From: Tridacna crocea
Lineage: Eukaryota > Mollusca > Bivalvia > Cardiida > Cardiidae
Reading direction: 5' to 3'
DNA length: 64,000 bases
Assembly: GCA_943736015.1 (NCBI GenBank)
Contig: OX031073.1
Span: forward strand, 28,113,210-28,177,209
In this document: piece after piece, positions 1 to 10,800 of the stretch
Layout: each line of letters begins with the position of its first letter
How positions within the stretch are numbered: position 1 is the stretch's first letter
Made by a program: the position numbers and the translations under genes
The notes under the pieces: model-generated
What the model was told of the DNA's origin: nothing
Seen by the model: the letters and a program-made list of their open reading frames with translations, nothing else
Databases searched by the model: none

Positions 1-681
1 TTGTTTAATGTAATTGTAATGCAAGGTATTCCATAGGCCCCTGAAACTCCACAGGTCCATCACGGGATAACGAATCTATCATTATCAGACACCGTTACTA
101 TAGATAGCACAATGGTGATGCTCTCTTTATCCTATATAATATACAGCATAGAGGAAGTTGCCACTGTGCTAGTAGTAACGGTGTGGAAAAATTCTTTTTT
201 CCGTCATATATACAGGCGATGCACCAATATGCTTTCAAAAGTGTGCAATGATCAATCACGGAAAATTTTAGTATTCTGTGATAGATCAATGAAGCATCAA
301 AAGCCTGTGGATATTCTAACTTAATCCACTAATTGTGCTGTATCTGCTGTGTTTTCGTAGCTAAATGATAAGTTTTTATACAAATATACTAGCAATTTCG
401 ATCCAGCATTTTGTACTTGCAGAACAACGCCAGAGTCCACCCTCTAATGCTCCTTACTCACCAGATCTTATCAGTTTTCTCCGTTTTACCTGAACCTGAC
501 GGTCTTCCTTCGCCGTAGCCATTTTGAAAGTTCTAGGGCCTTGGTAATGCTGTTGAAGAGAACCTTGAATTTGTATTTACCAAACAATCTTAATACCATT
601 CTTACCCTGACTCTAGAATTAGAAACAAACACGCCCCCTGATTGGCTAAACCATTCGGTTTTGGCAATCAGAAGTTGTGTT
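1..681. other. No gene recognised (upstream flank or intron)
   Basis: Only short, unrelated open frames are present. From about 560 the sequence resembles a dispersed non-coding element (see 560-985). I found no exon with a donor in the phase needed to supply the start of the DPP4-like gene. Confidence 0.5.
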
Positions 682-985
682 TCTCTCAAAGATACAGGGT
701 CCTGTGTGGCTCAGTGGTAAAGTGCAGGACTCGTGATCTAGAGGTCCCGGATTCGAGCCTCACTAGCTCCACTGGGTTTTTTCACAGGAGTGTCCTTTGG
801 CAAGACACTTCAGAGCCTAGCCTAGTACTGGTGAAACCCAGGAAACATGAATATATGAACTGTCGCCGTGATATGACTGAAATAACGTTGAATGCGGCGT
901 AAAATACCATTCAAACAAATAAAATCTCTCGAAGATAAGAAAAGTCTTGTGAATAAGACAAAGAGTGTTCGTAGGAACGGCTGGT
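560..985. repeat. Dispersed 'TGATTGGCTAAACC' MITE-like element, interrupted by a SINE
   Basis: The central signature is TGATTGGCTAAACC...GG..TAGCAAGTCAGAAGT (seen here as a variant), flanked by ends related to TTCACCAACCATTCT...AGAATGGTTGGTGAATA. Other copies lie at 12130-12310, 15405-15545, 27605-27805, 32755-32910 and 51700-51870. This copy is split by the SINE at 695-924. Confidence 0.6.
695..924 (+). mobile_element. tRNA-derived SINE with target-site duplication
   Basis: The head carries a pol III A box (TGGCTCAGTGGTAAAG) and a B box (GGATTCGAGCC), followed by a SINE body with GGCAAGACACTTCAGAGCC. It ends AAATACCATTCAAACAAAT. Flanking 13-nt repeats TCTCTC(A/G)AAGATA at 682-694 and 925-937 differ at one base and fit a target-site duplication. 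Other copies are at 17955-18160 (reverse) and 23787-23935 (5' truncated). Confidence 0.88.
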
Positions 986-1558
986 GAATACGGACACCGG
1001 AGTCACAAAATGTAACTTCAGATATAACCATTACAGCCTAAGTTAAGTTCTGATTAGACTGTTGTCTGCACATGTCATATTCTTCGAAGATTCGGCTGTC
1101 TTACATGACGCATCACTAGCCCCGAAAGCGGGCTGACTGTAATATTACGCTCTATAGAGTAGCAATGTAGAAATTAGCTTTTATCAATACGTTTGAGGAG
1201 AAATGAGACCTGCTTTAGCTCCAGATTTCTCTAAACTGCTGATTATAGCTGAGTGAATTGCACAAGGTAGCGTTTTATTGAGTAAACGTTTATTTTAGTT
1301 TGAAATTCAAAGTAACGTTTGTCGCGTAGGAAAGTGGTTCGGCTCTGTACCCAGGATGCTCGAATTAGATAGATGAGTATTTATAGAATGCCATCTAGCG
1401 GGAGATAATGCTGATTAGACACATCAGCAGCTCTCTGAAGTTTATATGATAACATAATTAGCTACATGATAATCAAAATATTTATTGTAAGCTTTTCATA
1501 TTTTTCACCTCTCCGGAACATTCCTGGAAGGTTTTCGATATTTACCATTTTAACTCAT
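938..1558. other. No feature recognised
   Basis: AT-rich sequence without long open frames or clear repeats, apart from the tail of the interrupted element at its left edge. Confidence 0.4.
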
Positions 1559-1767
1559 AACGTTAGGCTGCTTAACGCAATTCACTGACCTTTTGCGGAC
1601 AGTGCAGATCAAGATCAGACTGCACAGAACGTGCAGTCTGATCTTGGATATACACTATCCAATAAGGAGATATATTCCCTTCAAAAATGCCTGTCAAACA
1701 GCAAAATTTTGACTATCACAATCGGTTTCAAAGTTTCATTACTTTTATCTACAAGCATAAGGGTTAA
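1559..1767 (+). repeat. Palindromic MITE, GATCAAGATCAGACTGCAC family
   Basis: TIR-like ends (TTAGGCTGCTTA at the left, ATAAGGGTTAA at the right) enclose a hairpin: GACAGTGCAGATCAAGATC and AGACTGCACAGAACGTGCAG, then the reverse complement. Full-length relatives are at 2241-2454 (reverse) and 24211-24412; others are fragments. Confidence 0.75.
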
Positions 1768-1804
1768 AAAGTTTTTTTCCCGCACAGAGCAGTGCGAACA
1801 CGGT

Positions 1805-1935
1805 CCTAACCCTAAGCCCACTAAGCACGATTAGAAGACTGTTTACGGTCATTAAGATCAAGATCAGACTGCCACAGAACGTGAAACTGCACTGTCTGAT
1901 AAAGAGATAGCCCCCCCCCCCCCACCCCACACACA
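1805..1935. repeat. Fragment of the same palindromic MITE plus a poly-C run
   Basis: It contains ATCAAGATCAGACTGC and ACTGTCTGATAAAGAGATA, diverged from the 1559 copy, followed by a run of about 14 C and CACCCCACACACA. Confidence 0.55.
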
Positions 1936-2008
1936 AAATAACAGCGAAATGTCTATATTCGGAATTTTACTATCAGCAAGAAAGTTTCACTTGGCTTATT
2001 TAGCAGGT

Positions 2009-2237
2009 TTAAACCATTACCACTGAATCCCTACTTTTGACGCCCCTGAGAAAGGAGCCTTTAGAAAACACTGTGGGAAAAGGAGAAAATGCTGGTAACC
2101 AGCATTTTCTCCTTTTCCCACAGTGTTTTCTATACTTCCCAGATCTAATTTCAATTTTTCAGTCACCTTTATTTTGTCGTCTGCAAATGCTTTCAATTTG
2201 GACCAGTCTAAAATTTTGTCGTCTGGTAATGGGTTAA
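2009..2237. mobile_element. TTAA-ended palindromic MITE (family A)
   Basis: The ends are TTAAACCATTACC and GGTAATGGGTTAA. The centre is a long hairpin: GGGAAAAGGAGAAAATGCTG, GTAACCAG, then CATTTTCTCCTTTTCCC. The outer part contains TTGTCGTCTGCAAATGCTTT. Short frames inside it recur at every copy and are not genes. Nearly identical to 3030-3258. Confidence 0.85.
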
Positions 2238-2240
2238 GTG

Positions 2241-2454
2241 TTAACTCTTATCCTGCTGAATAACTAAAAATAATTTTTCTTTTTTCAATACTAAAACCCC
2301 AAATATTGCAGTTTCAAAGTTATGGTTCGTGGAATGATATCTCTTTATCGGACAGTGTAGATCCAAGATCAGACTGCACGTTCTCTGCAGTCTGATCTTG
2401 ATTTACACTGTCCGCAAAAGGTCAGTGAGTCGCGCTTAGTAGCCTAAGGGTTAA
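2241..2454 (-). repeat. Palindromic MITE, GATCAAGATCAGACTGCAC family, reverse copy
   Basis: It begins TTAACTCTTATCCTGCTGA and ends AGCCTAAGGGTTAA, with the GACAGTGTAGATCCAAGATC hairpin in the middle. It lies 3 bp after the TTAA MITE at 2009-2237. Confidence 0.75.
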
Positions 2455-2599
2455 AATACCTGTGCTCCGTCATCACTCTGGATGTTTTATACAAAGGAAG
2501 ATATCATCTTTTGTTGTAGAGGTCAAACCTATCAGCGCCACAGAACAAAACAGGAGCTTTTTGCTGGAACCTGTCAGATTCTTTCCATCACGCACCTGT

Positions 2600-2880
2600 T
2601 TCTCAGAAATTATGGTTCATAATGTTTTAAGGATAGTGCATCAAATGGGATTGGTGTGACGCCGCATTTTATCGCCGAGAAAACGTTCGGATTCGGCCAA
2701 GACTCGGATGGTCTGTCATCGATAGGGTCATCAACGATGGTTCCCAAGCAGCGATTTTGGACTTCCCGAGTCTTAGCGAATCCGTACGATTTTTGCGATG
2801 AAAGGCGATGTTACACGATTCAGTTAGATTACCCTCTTCTTTAAAATATTTGTCTACATACATGTGTATTGAAAAATACA
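2600..2880. repeat. Dispersed repeat shared with 30555-30850
   Basis: The two regions share TTTCG/ATTCGGC(C/T)A(A/G)GACTCGG, CGAGTCTTAG.CGAAT..GTACGAT and GATGAAAGGCGATGTTA. Identity is partial. No coding signal. Confidence 0.5.
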
Positions 2881-3029
2881 CAAAACCTTTTAATGTCTTT
2901 GATAGATGTATATATCACGGGAGAAAATAGTTTCCAATAAAATTGTTAGTAAAGGCTAAGGAAAGTTCTGTTTTGGCACGGTCATCAATGTTGAATATAA
3001 ATTTCAGAGAAATCTCGGTTAGCAATGGT

Positions 3030-3258
3030 TTAACCCATTACCACTCAATCCCTACTTTTGACGCCCCTGAGAAAGGAGCCTTTAGAAAACACTGTGGGAA
3101 AAGGAGAAAATGCTGGTAACCAGCATTTTCTCCTTTTCCCACAGTGTTTTCTATCCTTCCCAGATCTAATTTCAATTTTTCAGTCACCTTTATTTTGTCG
3201 TCTGCAAATGCTTTCAATTTGGACCAGTCTAAATTTTTCTCGTGTGGTAATGGGTTAA
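3030..3258. mobile_element. TTAA-ended palindromic MITE (family A)
   Basis: Bounded by TTAACCCATTACC and GGTAATGGGTTAA. It differs from the copy at 2009-2237 by only a few bases, pointing to recent activity or local duplication. Confidence 0.88.
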
Positions 3259-3577
3259 TAATAAAGCGTTTGATCTCTAAGCCTTGACCAAACCCGCAAC
3301 TTTGGCTTACATAGTGTGTACGGAAAAGAAAATAAGGGTAGTTATGTGATTTTGTTTTATCACATAACCTCCCGTGTTTTCAATGTAATATACCCATTAC
3401 GAATTTTCTTATCTTACACGAGTTTGATATCACATTTGTGTGACGTCATTTTTGACGTCATTTTGTACGCATTTCATACAAGTGAATGAGTCTCATGTAA
3501 AATACCGGGGTGCATTTATGAATGTTTTTGCATCATCTGATCTATATTTTGTGAAATATCCTTATGTGATAAAAAGA

Positions 3578-3721
3578 ATCTGACATTCGTGGGCTTTTGA
3601 GATAGGATTTTATTAAACTTATCAAGGAAAATGTTATTAAGCTCGCCAAAGGCTCGGTTAATAACATTTCCCTTGACTCGTTTAATAAAATCTTATCCCA
3701 AAAGCCAACTCATGTCAGATC
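3578..3721. repeat. 144-bp imperfect palindrome
   Basis: The arms run TCTGACAT...GGCTTTTGAGATAGGATTTTATTAAAC and the reverse complement ending ATGTCAGA. The loop holds GCTCGCCAAAGGCTCGG. Probably the terminal part of a foldback or MITE element. Confidence 0.75.
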
Positions 3722-3867
3722 TTATATTTCTTTGCTTTTATGGGAAAATATTACGAAACTTGGAGAGCAAGAGTCTCGAAGCTAGCAATGTTGCCTTGAT
3801 ACGTACCTTTAAAGCCCTTTTCTTGATTATGACCACTGAAGCCTCCTTCTCCTTCGACACCTTTACT

Positions 3868-4540
3868 TGAGTCTCTTTTTGTCCATCTGCTCCTCCTGCA
3901 ACTATTCAAACCCGTGCTGCTCCTCCTGCTGGTCCCATTCTCTTCCCGCTGCATCCATTTCTTTTCCTCCTATATGTAAACCTCATACCTCTTTACTGTT
4001 ACTTCTATTTCTTTTGCTTCTGGGACTTCTTTTGCTGATACTGCTTCTTCTCTTACATGTTTTCCTTCTCATTTTCCTCCTTTATCTAGTCCTCGTCATA
4101 CATGTATTCTTCTATCTGCTCGTCCTGCATCTATTTCTCATTTGCTGCTGCTGCTGGCCCCTTTCTCCTCCTATTCAACCTGCTTTCCTGCATCTATTTC
4201 TCTTCTTGCTTCTGTTGCTGGCCCCTTTCTCCTCCTACTCCTTCTGATCTCCTGAATCTATTTCTCCTATTGCTGCTGCTGACTCCTTTCTTCTCCTACT
4301 CCTACTGTTCTTCTGCATCCATTTCTCCTCCTCCTCATTCTTCTAATTCACGTATTCATTGTATTCATCCTCTTGATCTCCATCCTCGAGCTCCCAGACC
4401 TCCTTCTTCTGTATCTAGAGTTCCTTATGCAACAATTTCTCCTACTTTTCCCTATGCACATATTCCGTCTCCGACATCCAGCCCTACTTCTGTTCCTCCT
4501 TATGCTCTTTCTTCTCCTTTAGCCCTACGTTTCTAATTCT
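3868..4540 (+). repeat. Pyrimidine-rich CTCCTCCTGCTGCTG minisatellite tract
   Basis: About 670 bp of C/T-rich sequence repeating variants of GCCCCTTTCTCCTCCTA and CTGCATCTATTTCTCCT. Two frames stay open (3867-4247 and 4102-4536) because stop codons need purines. The translations are Leu/Phe- or Ser/Pro-rich and match no family I know. It ends about 165 bp before the membrane-anchor exon. Confidence 0.7.
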
Positions 4541-4706
4541 TTGTCCCTTAGTGTTTTTTTCCATCATCTTTCATCTGCCGTTCCTTGTGCTGCGGCCCCT
4601 GTTCCTGCTTCTTAATTCTCATTTTCCATTGTTCAGTTTTCCAGAAGATAGTCATAATAGACATGATCATAAAACTGGGATTTCCTTTTTTTTTTATCTT
4701 TTCCAG

Positions 4707-4821
4707 GAACTGGTTGGTAACACGCAAGAAAAGAGAAACTGGCGGGGAATAATCATAGCTCTACTTGTAATTCTAACTGTATTGGCTTTAATTGTAACAG
4801 CAATTATACTTGTCACGCCAA
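4707..4821 (+). CDS. DPP4-like exon 1 of those seen: cytoplasmic segment and membrane anchor
   Basis: The acceptor TTTTCCAG precedes GAACTGGTTGG and the donor is CCAA|GTAAGT. It encodes [14 protein letters not shown] followed by about 22 hydrophobic residues ending ILVTP. The charged-then-hydrophobic layout and the ELVG..RNW(K/R)G motif match DPP6/DPP10-type anchors. It begins in phase 0 without a Met, so an upstream exon must supply the start. It ends in phase 1. Confidence 0.9.
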
Positions 4822-7800
4822 GTAAGTGAAGGGTTTGGATAATTTATTTCCTGTTCTAGGAAAATCTTCATTTCTTAGTTACCTCTTAACCATAGAAAAC
4901 TGTTTCAAACAAGTCGAAATAGAAGAGTTTCCAGATGATACGCAAAGTATGTCTCAGATGACGAAATTTGTCGTGGACAATGTACAAAATGTTGTGGGAA
5001 GGGGAGGAGAAAATGCATTTTTTCCTTGTCCTGCAGTATTTTCCAAGTCATCAGGGCTGTTTAAATTCTTTACCACACGATTCTGACCTTTTACGACCAT
5101 GAGAAAGAATCCTATAGAAAAAATTGTGGGAAAATGAGAAAATGCTGGTAACCAGCTATTTCTCCTTGTCCTATTATATTTTCCACCCTATCAAAGTCAG
5201 AAATCATCATATTAACACGGTTTGATTTGTTGTCTGCAGATGCTTTTAATTTGGTCCAGTCAAACAACTTGTCGTTTGGTAAAGAGATAAAGGGCTAGAG
5301 TACCAGAAAGTGTCGGCTTGAACCTCTACACAATGATCATATTTCGTTCATTTAAGCCATTAGAAAGATTCTCTTGAGGCTTTGATAAGACAAATACTGT
5401 TGAAAGCTGAGTATGTACCTTTTAAGAAAATCTAAAAGAAAAAATGATGGTCCACATCCTTAAAGTCTAATCTCCCAAGCATCACATACCAAATTATAAA
5501 GGAACCTTACTTTTAGGTCGGTTTTTAACTTAGTTTCAGCTTTATTTAAGTTTTATCTTGAGGACAGTTGTACATACCTATGCTTTCTCAAGGTATTTTC
5601 TTATAGTGCTTCGCGAAATCTCTTTCCAAGGTGCTGGCTACTTTGCCACATAAACATCATCGTACTGATGTGTGATACTAGTATACTATGCCGAAATGGC
5701 TCTTATCAATTCTCGGAAAGAATTTAGCCGAGCCAGGCAAGAGAACCACAGGTCCCTGAATTTTAGGCCCAGGACGTTGGCGTCTTAGCTTCTGTGCTTT
5801 GCAAAATTGTGCAGGATACATTCCCTTTGACCAGTACAGAACATATTATTATACTGCAAAGACTTTCTTGTGATCTGATTGGTTATCATGCCGGGAACAT
5901 ATATATCATGTACCCTGGCAAAAACCGCGTAAAACCAGTTTCCCCTTTGAATGCCCCGTAAACATTACTAGACTTGCAACACAACATCCAAAATGGCGTC
6001 GATCGATCACCAGACTGCACGTTTATGCACCAAAGTGTACGTTTCATTGACATCAGCTTCCAGTGACGTCAGTTGTCATTGGATTGAGGCACTCCTATTG
6101 GAATTTCTATTTCGTCAGCATACTCGATTCGTGAGATTAAAAAACAGGAAAATTTCGCTTAACGCCTTTGACAGGGTAAAACTTTGCAGTATAACACCTT
6201 CGTTGTAGGGTCAGGTGGCAGGGGACTTGGAAACTTGTTCACGACTGTGGTGAATCATGAACAAGTTTCCAAGTCCTCTGCCACTTGACCCTACCGATAA
6301 TAGTAATCACAGTTTTTAGGTCATGTCATATTGGACACAGAATTTGCACTTACTGTTTCGCTGCGAGATATTCTAGATCTATACATATATTAACTTGGGT
6401 CCGTAAAGTTGGCTCAGGGCTCAGTAATCGACATTCAGCTCAACACCAGCCTTGTTAAGCCAACTGTACATTCCAGCTCTACGGCCAGCTCAACAGCATA
6501 AATACATATAAATGTCAAAATCAAAATCTGCTGAACAAACTCAACATTCCAGCTTAACGGCCAGCTCAACAGCAAAAATATTAGATCCATGTCCGTCGAG
6601 CCAGCTCGACATTCCAGCTCAACCGCCAGCTCAACGGTAGAAATACTTTTACAAATGTTTCGATCAGTGTCAGTGGAGTCAGCTTGACATTCCAGCTCAA
6701 CAACCAGCTCAAGAGCAAAAATCCATATATATGTCAAAATCAAAGTCCGCTGAGCCTGCTCGACATTCCAGCTCAAAGGCCTGCTCAACAGTAAATATAC
6801 TTATACATATGTTTCGATCAATGTTTGTTGCACCAGCTCGACATTCCAGCTCAACGGCCAGCTCAACAGCAAAAATACATAGATATGTCAAAATCAAAGT
6901 CCATTTCGCCAGCTGGACATTCCAGCTCAACGGCCAGCTCAACAGCAAAAATACATTATCTATATGTCGAAATCGAAGTCTGCTGAGCCAGGTCGACATT
7001 TCAGCTCAACGGCCAGCTCAACAGCAAAAAAAAAAAATACATGTATATATATATTTCAAAATCAAAGTCCTTTGAGCCAGCTTGGAATTCCAGCACAACG
7101 GCCAGCTCAACAGCAAAAATACTAGATCCATGTCCGTTGAGGCAGCTCTACATTCCATCTCAACCGACTTAGATTTTGACATATGACATATTATGTATTT
7201 TTGCTGTTGAGCTGGCCGTTGAGCTGGAATGTCCAGCTGGCTCAACGGACTTTGATCGAAGCATAATATATAATTATTCTTACTGTTGAGCTGGCGGTTG
7301 AGCTGGAATGTCGAGCTGGCTCAATGGACTTTGATTTTGACATATATAATTATGTATTAGTGCTGTTGAGATGGTGGTTGAGCTGGAATGTCGAGCTGGC
7401 TAAACGTACTATGATTTTGAAATGGATATATGTATTTTTGCTGTTGAGCTTGCCGCTGAGCTTGAATGTCGAGCTGGCTCAACGGACTTTGATTTTGACA
7501 TTTACATGTATTTTTGCTGTTGAGATGGAATTTTGAACTGGCTCAACGGACATTGATCGAAACATATGTATAAGTATTTTTACTGTTGAGCTGGCGGTTG
7601 AGCTTGAATGTCGAGCTGGCTCAACAGACTTTGACTTTGACATATATATGTATTTTTGCTGCAGAGATGGCTGTGGAGCTGGAAAGTCGAATGGCTCAAC
7701 GGACATTGATCGAAACATATGTATATGTATTTTTGCTGTTGAGCTGGCCGTTGAGTTGGAGTGTCGAGCTGGCTGAATGGACTTTGAATTTGACACATAC

Positions 7801-10800
7801 ATTATTTTGGCTGTTGAGCTGGCTGTTGAGCTTGAATGTCGAGCTTGCTCAACGGACATTGATCGAAACATAATTATGTATAAGTATTTTTGCTGTTGAG
7901 CTGGCGGTTGAGCTTGAATGTCGAGCTGGCTCAAAGGACTTCTATTTTTACATATATATAGTAAATTTGCTTTTGAACTGGTGGTTGAGCAGGAATTTCG
8001 AACTGGCTCAACTGATATTGATCGAAACATATGTATAAGTAGTTTTACTGTTGAGCTGGCGGTTGAGCTGGAATGTCGAGCTGGCTCAACAGACATGGAT
8101 CTAATATTTTTGCTGATGAGCTGGCCGTTTAGCTGGAATGTCGAGCTGGCTCAACGGACTTTGATTTTGAGATGTATATGTACTTTTGCTGTTGAGCTGG
8201 CCGTTCAGCTGGAATGTCGAGCTTAAGGTTGGTGTTGAGCTTAATGTCGATTACAGAGCGTTGAGCCAATTTGACTGATTTTTTTTTTTTTTGCACTTTT
8301 AACAATGGATTTCCATCGCAGTTGACTAAAGATTTTGGTCCCTTTTGCGCAACAGAAAACAGAAGGCTTTGACCTATGATAGGACTGCACGTTTTTTTCA
8401 TTCTGACCCTAATCTGCACCGTCCGGAAACGTTCTATGATTTGCCATTCGCGGTACAAGAGCTTAAATTAGCTGTTGTCTTCTCCCCAGCGTGTTATTAT
8501 CATGTCGATCGATACCGAATCTCTAGCGGATTTGTCGTTAAACTCTTACCTCACTACGAAAATCTTGGATTTATCTATTGAAGGCATTTGCTGACTACAA
8601 CTTGATGGGATCAGGGATTAAAAAAAGACATTGTGGGGAAAAGGAGAAAATGCTGGTGACCAGCATTTTCTCCTTTTTCCCACAATGGTTTCAAAGGCTT
8701 TCCTCTCCCGGTCCTTAAAACTCGACTTTGTGTGGTAAACAGTTACCGCCCCCCTTTCCTTATTTTCCCTGACTCTGTCTTTGCGTGGGATAGTAAATTA
8801 GGCTTGCAGTAATATGAGAACTAGTTATTTCATGTTTGTCTGTATCTTATCGGAGAATAATGGTGGATTATAAGGTTTGATAATTCATTGTTTAGAGAAG
8901 TGACCTTTTCTGTAACTCTTCATTTTATTGCGGAAACTGCAGTTCCCTTGCACTAGTGACCTTGGTACACAGAACTTGCCATTCAACCAGACGAAATATG
9001 ACGTAATTCACGCGTATATACCCTAAATATCTCTCGCCATACGTTATCTTGCAACTGGGTAGATTGTGGGCGGGGTTGGGTATGGGAGTGGGGTATGCCA
9101 TCGGAAATTACCGAAATCAACTATACTAGATTTTGATGACAGTCTAAAACTTGTCATAAACATTTGCTACTTTGCCACCCATGTTTGGGCTCTACAATAC
9201 CTACTAGGATTTCCTCGTCACTCTAACAATGACTTTACAACGGAACCCCTCTCCCACCTCCTCCCTCCCCCAACATGAGAAAAAAACTCATCACCCTTAG
9301 ACTGTTGTGAGAAAAAGATAAAGATTTCCAGCCAAAAGAAGATACCAAAATTGTCTTCAATTTTGTTTTCACTCGAAAGTCGTGTCGCATCAGAATGTGT
9401 AAATTCAAGATCAGACTGCATCTGTTATGTAGTCTGGTCCTGATTTGCACGGTCTGCAAAATCTATATGACTCGTGCGAGGCAGTCTAGGAATAAACGTA
9501 CATATTTGGTGAATAGTCTTTCGAAAGTCTACTCTTATATATTTAGTTTACCATACTGAAAATGTCAATTCCTTTTATCTAACAGTTTTGTAATGAAACA
9601 ACAACAAATGTTGTTTTTTTTTATTTAATTTCAGAATCTCCTAATGAACCTCCACTGGTGAAGATAGATTTTAAGAAATTCATGCGCAATGAATACGAGC
9701 CTAAAGTCTTCCGACCAATTTGGCTTCCAGGTAGTATATAACTCATATTTATCAGGCAACTAATATTGAGTAATTTTTGCCATTATGAATTTTCCTATCT
9801 TACGCAGATTTGAACTAAGCAGGTAGTACTGCCATAGTTTAAAAAGCTTTGCAATCGAGGGCGACATACAATAGGAGTAACTGGCAAGACAATGGGGCTG
9901 GAAAAAAGGAGTTTAATCATACGTTTATTTTGTAATTATGAACCCCTTCGAAGAAGTGGGGGTATATTGCTTTGCACTTGTCGGTCCGCCGGTCCGTCGG
10001 TCGGTCGGTCCGTAGACTACATTTTTGTCCGGAGCATAACTCAAAAAGTATTTCAGGTATCATCTTGAAACTACATAGGTGGATAGATCTCATTAAGGAG
10101 AAGTGCAGTGCACATAAACCATAACTTTGCCCATCATATTTATGGAGTTATTGCCCTTAGTGATTTTCATACTTAAATTTTGTCCGTAGCATAACTCAAA
10201 AAGTAATTCAGGTATCAATTTGAAACCTCATAAGTGGATTAATCTTATTAAGGAGAAGTGCAGTGCACAAGAACCATAACTCTGCCCATCATATCTTTGG
10301 AGTTATTGCCCTTTGTTGATTTTCATACTTAATTTTTGTCCGGGGCATAACTCAAAAGGTTTTCAGGTATCATCTTGAAACTGTATATGTGGATAGATCT
10401 TATTCAGGAGAAGTGCATTGCACAAGAATCATAACTCTGCCCATTATGTTTTGCAGTTATTGCCCTTTGTTGATTTTCGTACTTAATTTTTTTCCGGAGC
10501 ATAACTCAAAAAGTATGTGAGGTAAAATCATGAAACTTTAAAAGTTGATAGTTCACACAAATGGGAAGTGCAGTGCCCAAGAATTGTTAATTTATCATTA
10601 ATAATTTTTGAGTAATTACCTTTTGTTCGTTTTTACACTTTGAACTTAACAGTTTATAATCTTATGTTATATTTAGAATTGGATGCCATTAGGGGAGGCA
10701 TACATGTTTTACAAACATCTCTTCTTATATTATAAGTCGATAGGGCTAATCCATTTGCATTTACGGTTACCTGTATTTTCTTAGAGAAAAAGGCAAAATT

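Noticed and set aside
695-770. tRNA gene
   Set aside because: A and B boxes are present, but the sequence continues into a SINE body with target-site duplication and does not form a normal anticodon arm.
3867-4536. Leu/Phe-rich and Ser/Pro-rich frames in the CT tract as N-terminal coding exons
   Set aside because: Pyrimidine-only sequence cannot make stop codons, so open frames are expected. Two overlapping frames are equally open and neither resembles a DPP N-terminus.
4551-4706. Met at 4551 as start codon of the DPP4-like gene
   Set aside because: The stretch before 4707 contains a polypyrimidine tract and CAG acceptor, and the residues ([11 protein letters not shown]...) do not fit a short cytoplasmic tail.
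6435-8458. Long frames on both strands in the 78-bp repeat array as possible repetitive proteins
   Set aside because: They occur on both strands at once, follow the repeat period and are broken wherever the period shifts. No start context, splice signals or family match.
9950-10735. CRISPR-like array of regular repeats
   Set aside because: Units are about 150 bp with no unique spacers, in a eukaryotic intron. The same applies to the 48-54 kb arrays.
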